Shown: positions 1-13,372 of the stretch, one piece after another
Layout: each line of letters opens with the position of its first letter
How positions within the stretch are numbered: position 1 is the stretch's first letter
Assembly (NCBI RefSeq): GCF_000321225.1
Contig: NW_004450267.1
Location: 6,491,534 to 6,555,533 of the forward strand
Length of the DNA stretch: 64,000 nt
DNA from: Odobenus rosmarus divergens
Lineage: Eukaryota; Chordata; Mammalia; Carnivora; Odobenidae
Reading direction: 5' to 3'
Position numbers and translations under genes: made by a program
The notes under the pieces: model-generated
What the model was told of the DNA's origin: nothing
Database searches by the model: none
Seen by the model: only the letters and a program-made list of their open reading frames with translations

Positions 1-81
1 ATGCGGGGCTCGATCCCAGGACCCTGGGATCATGACCTGAGCTGAAGGCAGATGCTTAACGACTGAGCCACCCAGGTGCCC
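1..81 (-). repeat. SINEC (CAN-SINE), cut by window edge
   Basis: Reverse-strand head of a tRNA-Lys-derived carnivore SINE. It shows GATCCCAGGACCCTGGGATC, then a CATGACCTGAGC segment, and closes with GAGCCACCCAGGTGCCCC, which is the element's 5' end read backwards. The tail lies outside the window. Confidence 0.9.
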
Positions 82-689
82 CCTTTTTCTGGCTCTTTAG
101 TTTCTGGTACCACAGGATATTGCAGGGTCATCTTATATTTTTCCCTAGCCCAGCTCTGGAATCTGCCACTTCTCCGAGGAGCCCCGGTTCCTCTTATTTT
201 GGTAATGATATTTAAGAACCTGAGTTCTGGGTGCTAGGTGTGTTAGATATCATTCCTTCTTGGTAATCTCAGTAGACAGAGCTAGGAAATACATGTATGT
301 CTGCTAACTCATACATGCACACACATCTCTACTCATTTCTTTATGTTGGTAGAGGCCAGGTGCCTATTAAAAGAGATTGAATGGAGAAGAGGAAGAGAAC
401 ACAAAGTTTAGTTAAGATGTATCTAGGTCAGCAGCTCTCAAAATTTCTGGTCTTGCATGCAGCCGTTTTAGTCTTAAAAAATTTTGAATGCTCCTAACAA
501 CTCTTGCTTATGTTGATTATATATATCATTATTTACCATTTTAGAAATTAAAACACATTAAAATTTTATTTATTAATTTGTAAATAACAAATCCCACTGC
601 AAGTTAACATAGAACATACTTTTAAAAAATTATATTGGCAAATTGTTAGCTAACCTGGTACCCGCCAATTGCAGTATTTTTCTGCCTTC

Positions 690-2400
690 TGTCTTTTTTA
701 ATTTATTTTTTTGTTGAAGTATAATTGGCACACAATCTCACATTGTATACCATTGTTTCAGGTGTACAACAAAGTGATTCTCAGCAGCTCTGTGTTATGC
801 TGTGCTTAACACAAGTGTAGCTACCATATGTCACCATACAGTGCTGTTACAGTACCATTGACTTTAATCCCTATGCTGTATCTTCTGTCCCTGTTACTAA
901 TTCATTCTATAACTGAAAGCCTGTACCTCCCACTCCTCTTGATCTGTTTTGCCCATCCTCCCCCCCTTTCCTCTGGCAGTCAGTCACCAGCTTGTCTCTG
1001 TATTTATGGATCTGTTTCTGCTTTTTTTGGTTTGTTTGTACATTTGTTTTTTAGATTCCACATAGAAGTGAAATCATGGTATTTTTCTTTCTCTGTCTGA
1101 TTTATTTCACTTAGCATAATATCCCATGGTTCTATCCATGTTGTTGCAAATGGCACGATCTCATTCTTTTTTTATGGCTGAGTAATACTCCATTGTCCAT
1201 GCATGTAGCGCACATCTTTATCCATTTACCTAACATTGGACACTTAGGTTGCTTCCATATGTTGGCTGTTGTAAATAATGCTGCAGTAAATATAGGGGTG
1301 CATATATCTATTCAAATTAGTGATTTTGCTTTCTTTGGGTAAATAGCCAGTAGTGGAATTACTGGATTGTAAGGTATTTTAGTTTTTAATTTTTTGAGGA
1401 GCCTCCATACTCTTCCACAGTGGCTGCACCAATTTATATTCCACCGACAGTGCATGAGGGTTTCTTTTTCTCCACATCCTCACCAACACTTGTTATTTCT
1501 TGTCTAAAGGTTCTAGTCAGTTTCATAGATGTGAGGTGATATTTATTTTTTTCATTGTGGTTTTGATTTGCATTTCCCTGATGATTCAGGAACACCTTTT
1601 TTGTGTCTGTTGACCATCTGTAGTCTTCACTGGAAAAACGTTTATTCAGGTCCTCTGCCCACATTTTAATTGGAGTATTTGTGGGGGTTTTTTTTGTTTT
1701 GTTTTTGGTATTGCGTTGTATAAGTTCTTTATATACTTTGGATATTAATCTCTTATCAGATCTATCTTGTGCAAATGTCTTCTCCCATTCAGTAGGTTGC
1801 CTTTTCATTTTCTTGATGTTTTTTTTTCCTGTGCAAAAGCTTTTTATTTTGATGTAATCCTAATAGTTTATTTTTGCTTTTGTCCTTGCCTGAGGAGATA
1901 TATCTAGAAAAATGTTTCTTCGGCCAGCTGATGTCAAAGAGGTTGCTGCCTATGTTTTTGTCTGGGGGTTTTATAGTATTAGCCCTCACATTTACGTCTT
2001 TAAACCATTTTGAATTTATTTTTGTATATGGTGTGAGAAAGTGGTCCAGTTTCATTCTTTTTCCATGTAGCTGCCTAGTTTTCCCAGCACTATTTATTAA
2101 AGAGACTGTCTTTTCCCTATTGTATGTTCTTTCCTCCTTAGTCATAGATCAATTAACCATATAATTGTGGCTTTAGTTTTGGAGTGTCTTTTCTGTTCCA
2201 CTGATCTATGTGTCTGTTTTTGTGCCAGTACCATACTATTTTGATTACTATAGCTTAGTGTAGTATATCTTGAAATCTGGGATTGTGATACCTCTGGCTT
2301 TGTTTTGCTTTCTCAAGATTGCTTTTGATATATGGGGTCTTTTTGGTTCCATATACATTTCGCTATTGTATGTTCTGGTTCTGTGAAAAATAACATATGA
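690..2400 (-). mobile_element. L1 LINE fragment, antisense, 3' part
   Basis: A decayed LINE-1 lying antisense to ZNF148. Read on the minus strand, 2145-1434 gives two overlapping frames of 118 and 124 codons that together resemble the C-terminal part of L1 ORF2 protein, including a [24 protein letters not shown] segment and a [15 protein letters not shown] block (here [15 protein letters not shown]). The frames are offset, so a frameshift separates them near 1800. The rest, down to about 690, matches the L1 3' UTR region. There is no intact reverse transcriptase, so it cannot move by itself. L1 subfamily not assigned. Confidence 0.88.
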
Positions 2401-4009
2401 CATTTTTAATGAAATATAACCTTGTTTTCTAAAACAAAAAACTTAGACTTTGTTTTACAGTTTTATTAATATGTATATTACCTGGCTTATTATAATATAG
2501 CTGGATTCTCACATTTGCTAATACATTCACTCTGTGGTGACATCACATGTTAGCTTCTGAAAAATGCCACTGTGTATTCATGAGAGGAGAGTGGGGAAAA
2601 CCGTCACGATTATGGAAGCATTTCTGAGCTCATGGACAACCCAAAAGGGTGTCGGGGACCTTCAGGAGTCCCTGGACCATACTTTGAGAACCATTGATAA
2701 AGATTTACTGAAATTCTTACAAAATGAAGGTGTATATCTATGTCTATGTCTACATATACTGGAAGGATAGATTCAGAAGAACTTCCATGAGGAATAGGAG
2801 ATAAACCATGATTTTATGGAAGTTGAAAGAATGAAATGTCCAGGTAGGATGGGGGGAGTCAGCACTGTCGCAGATAAGATAACTTGATTTGAGCACTTCA
2901 TCTACTTCATCGTACAGTTATCTAATTTATAAGTTGCGAGCGTAGCAGCCAAAATGCAGATTTATCATAAGAAATGTAGAGAAGCAGACTAGAATATTTG
3001 CTGTGAAGTATGGATCCCTGAACCCTTCAAAATCAAAAGATAACTATGGACCTTGTCAAACCCTGACAAATGTAGCTCCATTCAAAATTCTGAATGCAGT
3101 CGTGGGTCAGGCAGAAGGGAAGGTTATAGTTCATGCATCACACAAAGGCCTGTTCCGTCAGTGTGCTCCTTCCTCTCCTTGCCCTATTCTGTGACTTAGT
3201 GAGCTTGGAATTAGAAATATTCCTATTGACCAGTTACGTTTAACTGTTCTTGCCAAAACTGCCCTGGAAATACACACACAGATACACTCTTGGTCTTAAC
3301 TTTCTCTTTTCCAGACTCCAGGAATATTCCCCACTATTGCTAACATTCTTTCTTTAGGCAGTATGTTTACAGTACAGTTAATTGTGTTATATCTTTATTT
3401 TTATATTCAAACACTTGTTTTATTTACGGTCACCTTGATTTTGCTTCCTAGATGCAATACTTTGAAACAGTTCCCTTCTAGTGAAAAACACATCCTTTTT
3501 ATATAGCTGTGTATACTACTTTTACTCTCAGGAATAACCATTTCTCTAAAATTTGGAGGCAGTTACTTTGTCGGTATTCTTGTAAAAGACTTATTCTGTA
3601 TAACAGATTATTCTTTGTAAAAGTTTGGCCATAAGAAGGAAATTTTTAGAAAAATTTTGGTTCATGAGAAATGATTTTATAGAGGAAATATAAGTGTGCT
3701 TTTAGGCAGAGAAGATGTAGCTGGTAGAATAAGGAAGATTATTTTAGAAAGGCAGTGAAACAGATAGGAATTGAGTCAGTAGCACAGAGTAGAGAGGAAA
3801 TTGAAAATTGGAAGGAACATATAGCTCTAGAAATAAAGAGGAGAGGTGGTAAGGACAGCTACTTCTGCCAAGTGACCTTTTCTTTTCTGTAAAGTGGATC
3901 ATATAGAATCCTGAAAGCTGAGCTGGGGAGAATATAATTGATACCATGGGCAGCAAGGAGCTATTGTAGATTCCTCACTGGGGAGATGATAAGAAAACAA
4001 TTTTGTTTT

Positions 4010-4219
4010 TTTTAAGATTTTATTTATTTGAGAGAGGGGGAGAGAGAGAGAAGTGTACGTGTGCAACACAGGACCAATGGGGAAGGCACAGAGGAGAGGG
4101 AGAAGCAGACTCCCTGCTGAGCAGGGAGCCCAGTGCGGGCGGGGCTCAATCCCAGGACCCTGAGATCATGACCTCAGCCGAAGGCAGACGCTTAACTGAC
4201 TGAGACATCCAGGTGCTCC
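4010..4219 (-). repeat. SINEC, antisense
   Basis: Full-length carnivore SINE read backwards: TTTAAGATTTTATTTATTTG, GA-rich body, CCCAGGACCCTGAGATCATG, and the head at about 4200-4219. Likely target-site duplication AAAACAATTTT / AAAACAGTTTT on the two sides. Confidence 0.92.
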
Positions 4220-5653
4220 CTAAAAACAGTTTTATATTTTTTCATGGGAGAATATATGAGGGAGATGATAATGCCATTAGGCAGCAAGGTTGATAAAGTT
4301 AGAGTGAAATGGATGTTGCTGGATATGGATGTAGAATACTGAGAATGAAGAAAAGGAAGAGTCTAAAATAAACCTTCTTACCTGGGAGTTATGGGTAGAG
4401 GGTCGACTAAAATGTGCAACTCAAATGAAATATTTATTCGTCATACACTATGTCTGGCAAATTTATTTTAGTACGTTTCACATTGGTTATATCACTTATT
4501 AAGTCTGGAAGAAAGAAGTTGGGGAGGGTAGCAGGGTTGGAAGGAAAAAATAAAGGGATATGCATGATAAACCTGCAGCTCTGATTAAGTCTCTTATTTC
4601 ATTCATGAAGCCTTTTGCGGTTATTTCCAATCTCATTAATTTTCCCTTTGATCCCTGCCCTTATTCCCATTCATTTAGGTTGAACCTAACATGTACTATC
4701 TTGAATTGCTGGGTGTTTTTTGTTGTGTTGTTGTTATGCATCAGAACTCCGCATGTACATTTTTAAGGCCTTTGAAAAGGAGACCTTATATTTAGAATGT
4801 ATTCTTGGTATTTAGAATTGTGCTCTGTACATATTAGAATTTTAGTAAATTTAAAGCTTTTGTTAAATTATTTTAGACTGAGTTTAGCACGTTGCAGGCA
4901 CTTAGTAGCTATTGCACAAATAAATGAGTAAGGCTATTATGGGAAATACCAAAGAAGGGTATCTTACTTGCAGATATCAAGATAAGATACAAGTGCATGA
5001 AATAGTGAAATATAAAAGTAGGATAGTTTGTCTACTTTTGGGCCAGAAATGAAATAAGTCTTAAAAGAGTAATTTTGGATTCTGGGCTCCCTTTTCCTAG
5101 TGATCATGGGAATCAAGGGAAGAGGTTTTTTTTTAATGTAGAGAGGCCTCTTTATATTTAAGGTCAGGAGAATGAAGTGAAAGAGATCAAAAATGAAGAA
5201 AACATCGGGATAATTAAGAGATATATTTTAGAAGTAGCAAGAAAGAACCAGCATGGGCTATGGCAAAGGGTGAGGAGGTATGACATTATAGGTCTCTACC
5301 TCTTCTAAAGGTGTTGGGGAAGAAGTTAGAAGAGTATGGAAGGTAGGTATAACATGGGAGTCATGCCTGACAGTTTCCCTAGTCTCAAAGTGAGAGATCT
5401 AGAGGGGGCTTCAGGTTTTAGGTGGAGAAATGCCTGGGTTTAGTCAGATCTTATGAAAGAAGGATAGTTAGGCTGATTGATGGTTTGATGGTATTTCTGG
5501 GTTGGTGGTGAGAACAGCATTGAACTTCAGGTCTCAAATGTAGGCATGAAGTTGTATATGGGACAAGGTGGAATGGTAAAGCTTAAGTGATGAGGAAGAA
5601 ACCAGAGTTTTTGTTTTTTTAATCTGACGTATTTCCTAGTCTCTTTGTTTTGT

Positions 5654-5826
5654 TTTCTTTTTTTTTTTTTTAATGATTTTATTGTCAGAGAGAGAGAACA
5701 CGAGCAGAGGGAGAAGCAGGCTCCCTGCTGAGCAAGGAGCCTCATGTGGGACTCGATCCCAGAACCCTGGGATCTTGACCTGAGCTGAAGGCAGACACTT
5801 AACCGACTGAGCCACCCAGGCGTACC
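5654..5826 (-). repeat. SINEC, antisense
   Basis: A T-run, then GATTTTATTGTCAGAGAG, a GA-rich body, CCCAGAACCCTGGGATCTTG, and GAGCCACCCAGGCGTACC as the reversed head. Flanks CTCTTTGTTTTG and CTCTTGGTTTTC look like a diverged target-site duplication. Confidence 0.92.
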
Positions 5827-6061
5827 TCTCTTGGTTTTCTTGATGCCCTAATGAATATGTTTCAAAAATCCAGCAAACCAGTCTTTTCAAATATCATGTA
5901 CCTGCAGATGCTCCTTTGATTAATTATACTTTGGTTTATTTTAGATGAAAAATAACACTGAGAACTTGATTTTCTTGTAAAGACAGTTCTCAAGGAATGA
6001 AAAGACAACGTATGGATGAATTCTTGTCTCTTTTGTCACGATTAAGAGGTTTTCATGTTTT

Positions 6062-6195
6062 GGGGTGCCTGGGTGGCTCAGTCAGTTTCAGCATCTGATT
6101 CTTGTTCTCAGCTCCAGTCTTCATCTCAGGGTGATGAGTTCAGGCCCCATGTTGGGCTCCACGCTGGCTGTGGAGCCTACTTTAAAAAAAAAAAA
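6062..6195 (+). repeat. Short SINEC, sense orientation
   Basis: Head GGGGTGCCTGGGTGGCTCAG at 6062, a body of an older subtype (CATCTGATTCTTGTTCTCAG), and a short A tail. A perfect 13-bp target-site duplication, GTTTTCATGTTTT, flanks it at 6049-6061 and 6196-6208. Confidence 0.95.
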
Positions 6196-6577
6196 GTTTT
6201 CATGTTTTTATAGATTATAGTTATCTTCTTAAAGGCAAAGAAGACTTAAGTTTTCTCAGACTTTTTTGCAACTCACTCTTTCTAGCTGACTTACTATCAT
6301 ACCCATCCATCTCTTTATGGTTAAGAGTTACCTCCATCTTTTCTAAGCACCTTAGGCTGGATCTGTGTACTTTAGTATGTGGTTATGTTATATATAGAGA
6401 TTAATTTATTCCATTTATGGGTAATAAGCCTGTTGGTGCAGTCTAAAAATGTAACTTCCTGTGTGCCTGACATTCACCATGTTTTGATTCATTGATACTT
6501 CTGGGTTTCAGGCTGGGCTTTCATATGTTAAAAGTGTGCCTTATATTTGAGAATGCTAGTACAAATACTTCCTTCCA

Positions 6578-6775
6578 GGGATGTCTGGGTGGTTCAGTCG
6601 GTTAGGCGTCTGCCTTCCACTCAGGTCATGATCCTGGGATCAAGTCCCACATTGGGCTCCATGTTTAGCGGGGAGCCTGCTTCTCCCTCTGCCTGCCGCT
6701 CCCCCTGCTTGTGTGCTCTCTCTCTGACAAATAAATAAAAACAAAAAAACTAAAAAAAAAAACAAAAAAACCCAA
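6578..6775 (+). repeat. SINEC, sense orientation
   Basis: Head GGGATGTCTGGGTGGTTCAG, body CTGCCTTCCACTCAGGTCATG-like, CT-rich stretch, AAATAAATAAA and an A-rich tail with many interruptions. Its tail holds an AATAAA in the sense of the host gene. Confidence 0.93.
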
Positions 6776-7589
6776 AAAACCCCACTTTCCATATATGTGA
6801 AATAACTGAAAAGTTTAGATACGTTTATTAATCTTTCTCACTGTTTACACATAAAGGCTCTTCCTTGGTTTGTGAATATCTGCTAATAGCAGAATTTATT
6901 TGTGAATTTGTCTTATACTCGGCACTTTTGCTGAAAGTAATTCCTCTGTTTCTTACTGCTGCATGCTAAATTTTCATGGTTTCTTTGCAATTTAGAAGCT
7001 GATGGAAATACTGGAACCACTTTTTGGTGCCCCTGCAAAATGGGACAGAGCAATTCAGCAGCTGCTTACATAGTCTGTAATCATCTTTCCTGTCTCACAC
7101 CCAGTCCAAGTTTTGTATTTCAGTACACATCACTTCAGAGGTGGTAACATGTCTGTATTCCAAAGCCTTGTTGGTGGTGATTTTACCATTTTATTTTATG
7201 TTCCAAATAGTGATACCAAAAGAAGCCATAGGAAGGTTTGCTAGTAGTATTCTGTAACCTGATAGAATTATTAACCTAGTAAATCATTTACATCCTGTTT
7301 TTGTGCCAAGATTCTTCTTGATTTGTGATTCTTATACTGCCTACACCTCAGGAATTTATGAAAGCTTCCAGTTTCTTATTTTGTCAGCCTGAAATCCCTG
7401 CCTTATGTTGCATTTTCCTCATGAACCTCTTCTACACAGCTGTCTTCCAACTTTACACTGTGAATCTGCAAGATGTTTATAATGTTTTGCACTATTTTTT
7501 TAGTGTATGTTTTGAAAAATGTAGCCACTATTACATGGTACTTCCTGGATTGTTATTAAGGAGTTATTTATTTATTTTAGCTTATAAAG

Positions 7590-7725
7590 AACAGATTTAT
7601 TTCTCATAGTTCTGGAGGCTGGAAGTCTAGGATCAGGGTGTCAGCATGGTAGGGTGAGGGCCCTCTTTCAGGTTGCAGACTTCTTGTTGTGTCCTTACAT
7701 GGTGGATAGGTCAAGGATATTTAAT
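7590..7725 (-). repeat. MLT1-like LTR fragment
   Basis: Contains TTTATTTCTCATAGTTCTGG followed by AGGCTGGAAGTCTAGGATCA and GTGTCCTTACATGGTGG. This is the backward end region of the old MaLR/MLT1 group of LTRs. Only a fragment; exact subfamily not assigned. Confidence 0.6.
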
Positions 7726-7895
7726 GTGGTTCAGAAACCTGTTGAGTTGAAAGGTTTTTTAGTTTTAAGATTCTTGTATTTTCGTTTCAAGGATAGATGG
7801 AAAATGTAGTATTAAAGAGCAGATGACTGAGTATCATTAGTTGTGATGAGAATTGGCACTACCATTACTGATCTAAGAACCTTCATGCATTTCTA

Positions 7896-7898
<3 letters not shown>

Positions 7899-7930
<32 letters not shown>
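7899..7930. repeat. (GT)n microsatellite
   Basis: Sixteen uninterrupted GT units in the intron before the first coding exon of the window, about 740 bp from its acceptor. Probably length-variable. Confidence 0.97.
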
Positions 7931-7933
<3 letters not shown>

Positions 7934-8664
7934 TAGGACAAGCATCTCTTACCTGAAAACAGATCTGAAGATGGGATAACATTTTGTAGTTTTTGTTTGT
8001 TGTGTAATTAGTATCCTGCCTTGTACATAACAGTGGCCTAACACTGTATACAGTTCTATAAACATCTTTATTTGGTGATGGTTTGGTGTATCGGCCAGGA
8101 AAGTACAGGCTAAGCTAAGATATTGTCAGAGTGTTGAGTTTAACAATAATTAAATTTTCATTTTTTGTCTTACCTTTCTTCTGACGTGATTACCTTTTAG
8201 AATTTTGTGTTTCTTCATGATATTTTATAAATCGAGAGAAAGCCTCCTGTGAAGTCTGAATACCCTTTTATTCCCCCAATATTTTACTGATTTTTGGAAT
8301 TTAAACCTCTTTTTGTGCTTTTAACTTCAGTATCAGTTTCCTTAAATGTGGGAGTGAAATTGATCTTACTTTGTCCTGACTTCTACTTTATTCTTTGGTC
8401 TTATAATCCTTTCCCATGATATCTTTAATCTTCTTTTCCAGATAGATTTTTGTAAAATCTTAGTCTGTTCCTTAGTTGATATACTCTTGACTCTTATTCA
8501 TATAATCTTGACTCTTATTATTCTATTGCCTATTAATGAACACACACACACACACCCCATCATTTTGGAAGCACCTATATGTAGGTTGAGCAAAGGATTG
8601 AACATGTAATGGCTTTGTCACAATGGACTTTTTGTTTATTTCTAAAATTGGCTTTTTTTTTTAA

Positions 8665-9021
<357 letters not shown>

Positions 9022-9154
9022 TAAAGACAAACTTTTCTTTTTCCATGTCTCTCTTTTCTGCCCTTGCTTCTCATTCATATTAGTTTTACTTATTTTAATA
9101 TGATTTCAAGAAAATTCAACACCAGTTATTCATCAGGGAAAGGTTGTGGGATAC

Positions 9155-9290
9155 CTGTACTAGAATGTAAGCTCCACGAGGGCAGGGACTTCATATTATT
9201 CACAGTTGTATCCCAAGAGCCTGGAATAGTAGGCATAATAGACCCTTAAGAAATACTTGATGGGTGAATGAATAGATTAGTAAATAAGTG
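9155..9290 (+). repeat. L2 LINE 3' end
   Basis: AATGTAAGCTCCACGAGGGC, then a GTATCCCAAGAGCCTGGAAT stretch and a weak AAATACTTGATGGGTGAATG ending match the ancient L2 3' terminus. It sits inside the segment repeated at 58.5-59.1 kb. Confidence 0.75.
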
Positions 9291-9764
9291 ACCTAGGAAA
9301 AACTAGTAGTAATTGCTGGCTTTTTTCCCTCTTTGGTATTGTAATAGTTGACTGTAGGTAGCATTTTGGTATTTCTAGGAAGTCTCTGAATTCTGAGCGG
9401 TATGTTTACATCTTTATAATTATTTTTCATCTTTTGTTTTCCCTCATATAGTGAAGAAGGGTTTTTTTAAAGTCATAATGTAACATGACCTTTTAATTTT
9501 GATGAATCCTTATTTTTACATTTGTGATTTAGATTATCATCATCATTATTTATATAATTAGTCTATTTTTGGACTCAGTGATGTGCTGAAGCCAGCTTGT
9601 ATTGGCTTGCCAGAGCTGATTGCTAAATTTACAGGAATTTTGCAAGCCAGTGCTAAAATCATTAGTAACTTAAAATTAGCCATAGTGAGAATATTTACAA
9701 CAAACACTTCCCACCACCTGACTCCTTACTCTGTTGGTGAGCATTAAGAACATACCACAGCTTT

Positions 9765-10110
9765 TGGGATATATATGTATACCTACTATAGAAAAATTTG
9801 AAAAATATAGACTAAAATAACCTGTAGTCATATTGCCAGAGATAGCTAACACAATTTTCTGCCATATTCCCTCTCTGGATTCAAATTTGTGTACATAGAT
9901 TGATTGATTGAAAGTCCTGATTTTTTTTAACAGTGTGTGAGCGATTTTTACATTTAAAGTTATTAATGGTTTTTATAAAGATTTTATTAGCTGCATAATA
10001 TATTACTTTTGATGTATCACATTATATTCGGTGATTGCTATATTGTTGGAAGTTGTGTTCTCTTTGCCTTTATTTTAAATCATGCTGCACTTAAAATATT
10101 TGTATATAGA
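9765..10110 (-). repeat. Old L1 (L1M-type) fragment, antisense
   Basis: The order of motifs (CTGCATAATATATTACTTTT, a TTGCTATATTGTTGGAAG segment, AATCATGCTGCACTTAAAAT) matches the backward 3' part of old L1M elements, as do 16.78 kb and 63.0 kb. Heavily diverged. Confidence 0.5.
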
Positions 10111-12227
10111 TAGATCTTCATGTGTTACTGAATCAGTCATCAATCAGAGGGCATGAATTTTTCAGAAGTGTTCTTGACAGTGTGGCTCCTTCCAGAAATG
10201 TTGTACCAGTTCCATTGCTACCTGTAGTGGATCTGAGGTGTGTCATGTCTGTCTGTACGTTCAAGTGTGAGACTTCATTTTTTGTAGCTTAAGAGGGACA
10301 TTTCATTATAGTTTAAATTTTAATTTCTTTAGTTACTGGCCATACTAAACTTTTTTTCTCCCATAGTTATTGGCATTTTATATTTCATGTTTTGTGACGT
10401 CCCTCCTTGCCTTTCTCCTTCCCTTTGTTTTCTTGGGGTTTTTTTCTCAGTGACTTATATGATACTTTTGTGTTGTTGTTTTTTTTACATTAATGAATAA
10501 ATCAAGTTTTTCATATATAGAGCAATACAAGGTTTTGAAGAAAAAATTATAATATTGCGATAGTGATTGTTACTTTGGGTTTGCTGCTAATCTATGGGGA
10601 ATAAAGTCTTTTAAAAAAAAATATACTACATTTTCCTTGGTATTTTATTGCCATTTTTTTCTGGTACTATTCTTGAGTGTAATGTATCCTAAAATTCTGA
10701 CTAAAACTCAGATTATTATCTTCCAGTAGGGTGTTATTTGGCATCTCTATTTGGTGCTATGTTCTAGGTGTTTCTAATACAGATCAGATTTTTAGAGGCT
10801 TTAAGCTATTTTGCTTGTCTAACTTGTAGATAAACTGATAATGTATCAAAATATTTCTAAGGGTATTATGTAAATATATATCTGTGTAATGGCTAGATGA
10901 AAGATTTGGCCTATTTTAAGTATATTATATATAAGGAAATGTTTTGGGGAGGTCTTTTTAGGGAATTCCTAGGAGAGTGACATAACTAGAAATAATACAT
11001 GGAAGATGAGGGTGTGAGAATAACAAAAACAATTATTTTTAAACTGTCCTGACACATTAAATGTAACGGAGAATGGTTGTGGACTGTTTTTAACACTGGT
11101 CTGCAGTCTTCAGATGAATGGTTTTTGTGTCTGGAGTCTTAGAATTTGAGACAGAACCATTGAGTTATTTTATATTTTCTCAAGCATGTTTTAAAAAATT
11201 AACACTTCGTATTTTTCATTAAAGTAACTGTTTCTGCCTTTTTTGTAAGAAGAGAAAGTAGCTTATCTCACATCTGTAGATCAATGTATTGCTTGTTTTA
11301 AATTCCTTAAAAACAGTTTTAAGTTTCACAAAGAATTATAATTTACTATGCTTAGAAGACTCTACTCCCCCCCAGAATCTTTTCCAGATCTTGAATTTGC
11401 CATTATGAATATTTTGGGTGTGTGTCAGCATTGTGTCATATTAGATTGGGGATATATACAGAAAATATAACTAACATGATAGACTTTTAGTTAAAATATT
11501 AGAGCTTACATATCCATATAAATAAATGTGACTCTTTCAAGATCAGCTCTGTAGTGAGAAGTACTGTATTTTTATGTCATCTTTAACTGCCATGGATTTT
11601 AAGCAATAATTGCTTTCTAAGCCTCTATCATATGGCAGAGGTAGATTTGATACTGAAAATTGCCAAAATACATTTGGCAACATGTCTGAAGAAGAGGATA
11701 TAGTCAAGCTTGGGAGTGTTGGCTAGGTCAAGTTATTTGGTGCTATCATGGATTAAGCTTGTTTATGAAAGTAAGTTTTCTACATGATAAAATCTTGTTC
11801 CTTTTAAATGTCAAATTTAATTTAATTTTAACAACTTTGTCGGGGATCTTTAATGTGTTATGTTCTTTTTAAATATAGTGCATATGAACTATAGTGTCTA
11901 GTCTAATGTCTGTCTATGTTGATGATGTAAACATTTTTAAAAAAATCATATGTATTATAATGAAGCCCTTTGGAAGGACTGAGATATTAGGGTTTTCCCC
12001 GCCTCTTACCCTGAACGCTCCTGACTGGTAGACTTTAAGTGTTTTTTTGATGCTTATAATTGCTTCTTGTCTCATTCCTTAATGACATGCTGTTCTTTTT
12101 TACATTGCTATACTTCGTTCCATAGCCCCTTTGAATCTCGCTTTGTTGTGGATTAGCACTATATGGAGAACTAAAGTTATCAGAAATATGTGAAAACTTT
12201 TAGTAAACTTAATTCAATCTCCATGCA

Positions 12228-12395
12228 TTCATGTCAGTGGGTTTCCTCTTGGCTCTCATTAGAGTCACCTATAGGGCTTTTCCAGTTACAAATACCCAGG
12301 CCCCAACCCTGGGGACTCTTATTGGGATTTCCATTTATACTTTAAAAGAGTCCAGGGCGATTGTGATTTATGTTTATGCTTGAGAATCTCAAGTC
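12228..12395 (+). mobile_element. MER5A-like hAT (Charlie) element
   Basis: Shows TTAGAGTCACCTATAGGGCT, AAATACCCAGGCCCCAACCC and a distal TTTGCTTGAGAATCTC-like end, the layout of the non-autonomous DNA transposon MER5A. The inverted termini are diverged. Confidence 0.65.
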
Positions 12396-13162
12396 TTAAT
12401 ACTAGAAACTTCTGGAATAAGAAGTAAGGAATGAGCTATTACCACTTGACTTTGATATTGACTTGTTAGGTGTATTAGGAGGTAACACAGAAGGTTTCTA
12501 TGAGGATTATTGAGTCAAAGTCAATGAACTCTAAGAATCTTTTTAAGAAAAGCATAACAATATTATCTTAATCCAGTATTGTATATACATTCTATAGGTC
12601 TTTTCAAATGTCTTAGTGACTGAATGAGATAGAGCAGAGTACTTTTAATTCCTTACTTCTTATTCTGAAATGTATCTCCCTTTTCATTCCTTCAGCAAAC
12701 AGTTTGGATGCCTGTGATGTGCCCGCATCTCTTATCAGGTGCTAAAGAAAGGAACTGTGTTTGTTTAATAGTTTAGGTGGTCCGAGTAGAAATTGATCAT
12801 TCAAAGTTGTGCTGAACTCAGTACGGATGAGAGTATTCCATAGATCGAAATAGATTGTAGATTATATAGAGAATGCTTTCTTAGCAATTTATTATACACT
12901 ATTGGTTTTCAGAAAAGATTTGTGATTTTGATATCAAAAAGATCTTAAATTGAATTATATAAATGAGGAAAACTTAATTAAAGGGAACAGAGAGATAGAT
13001 ATACCAGGCATGTGTCATACTTTCTCCTATGTGTTGACTTGATTATGGAAGAAGTGGCTTTGAAGCCGAAGAACTGATTATAAGATGGGGAATGGAAGTA
13101 ACAGAATAGTACTTAAGAGAAAAATGGTGAGCATTAGTAAAAGAATGTGTTAGTATTTTATT

Positions 13163-13372
13163 TTATTTTATTTTTTTATTTTTTAAGATTTTATTTATTT
13201 ATTTGTCAGAGAGAGAGCACACCAGCCAGGGGGAGCGGCAGGCAGAGGGAGAGGGAGAAGCAGGCTCCCTGGTGGGCAAGGAGCCTGATGCGCGGGACTC
13301 GATCCCAGGACCCTGGGATCATGACCTGAGCCGAAGGCAGACGCTTCACCAACTGAGCCACCCAGGCGTCCC
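13163..13372 (-). repeat. SINEC, antisense
   Basis: TTTTAAGATTTTATTTATTT, TTGTCAGAGAGAGAGCAC, GATCCCAGGACCCTGGGATC and a reversed head GAGCCACCCAGGCGTCCC. Close to full length and only mildly diverged. Confidence 0.95.

Noticed and set aside
1434..2145. Two minus-strand frames of 124 and 118 codons as host genes
   Set aside because: They are pieces of an L1 ORF2 remnant separated by a frameshift.
3003..3194. 63-codon + frame in the upstream intron
   Set aside because: No domain and no splice-site context; chance frame in unique intron DNA.
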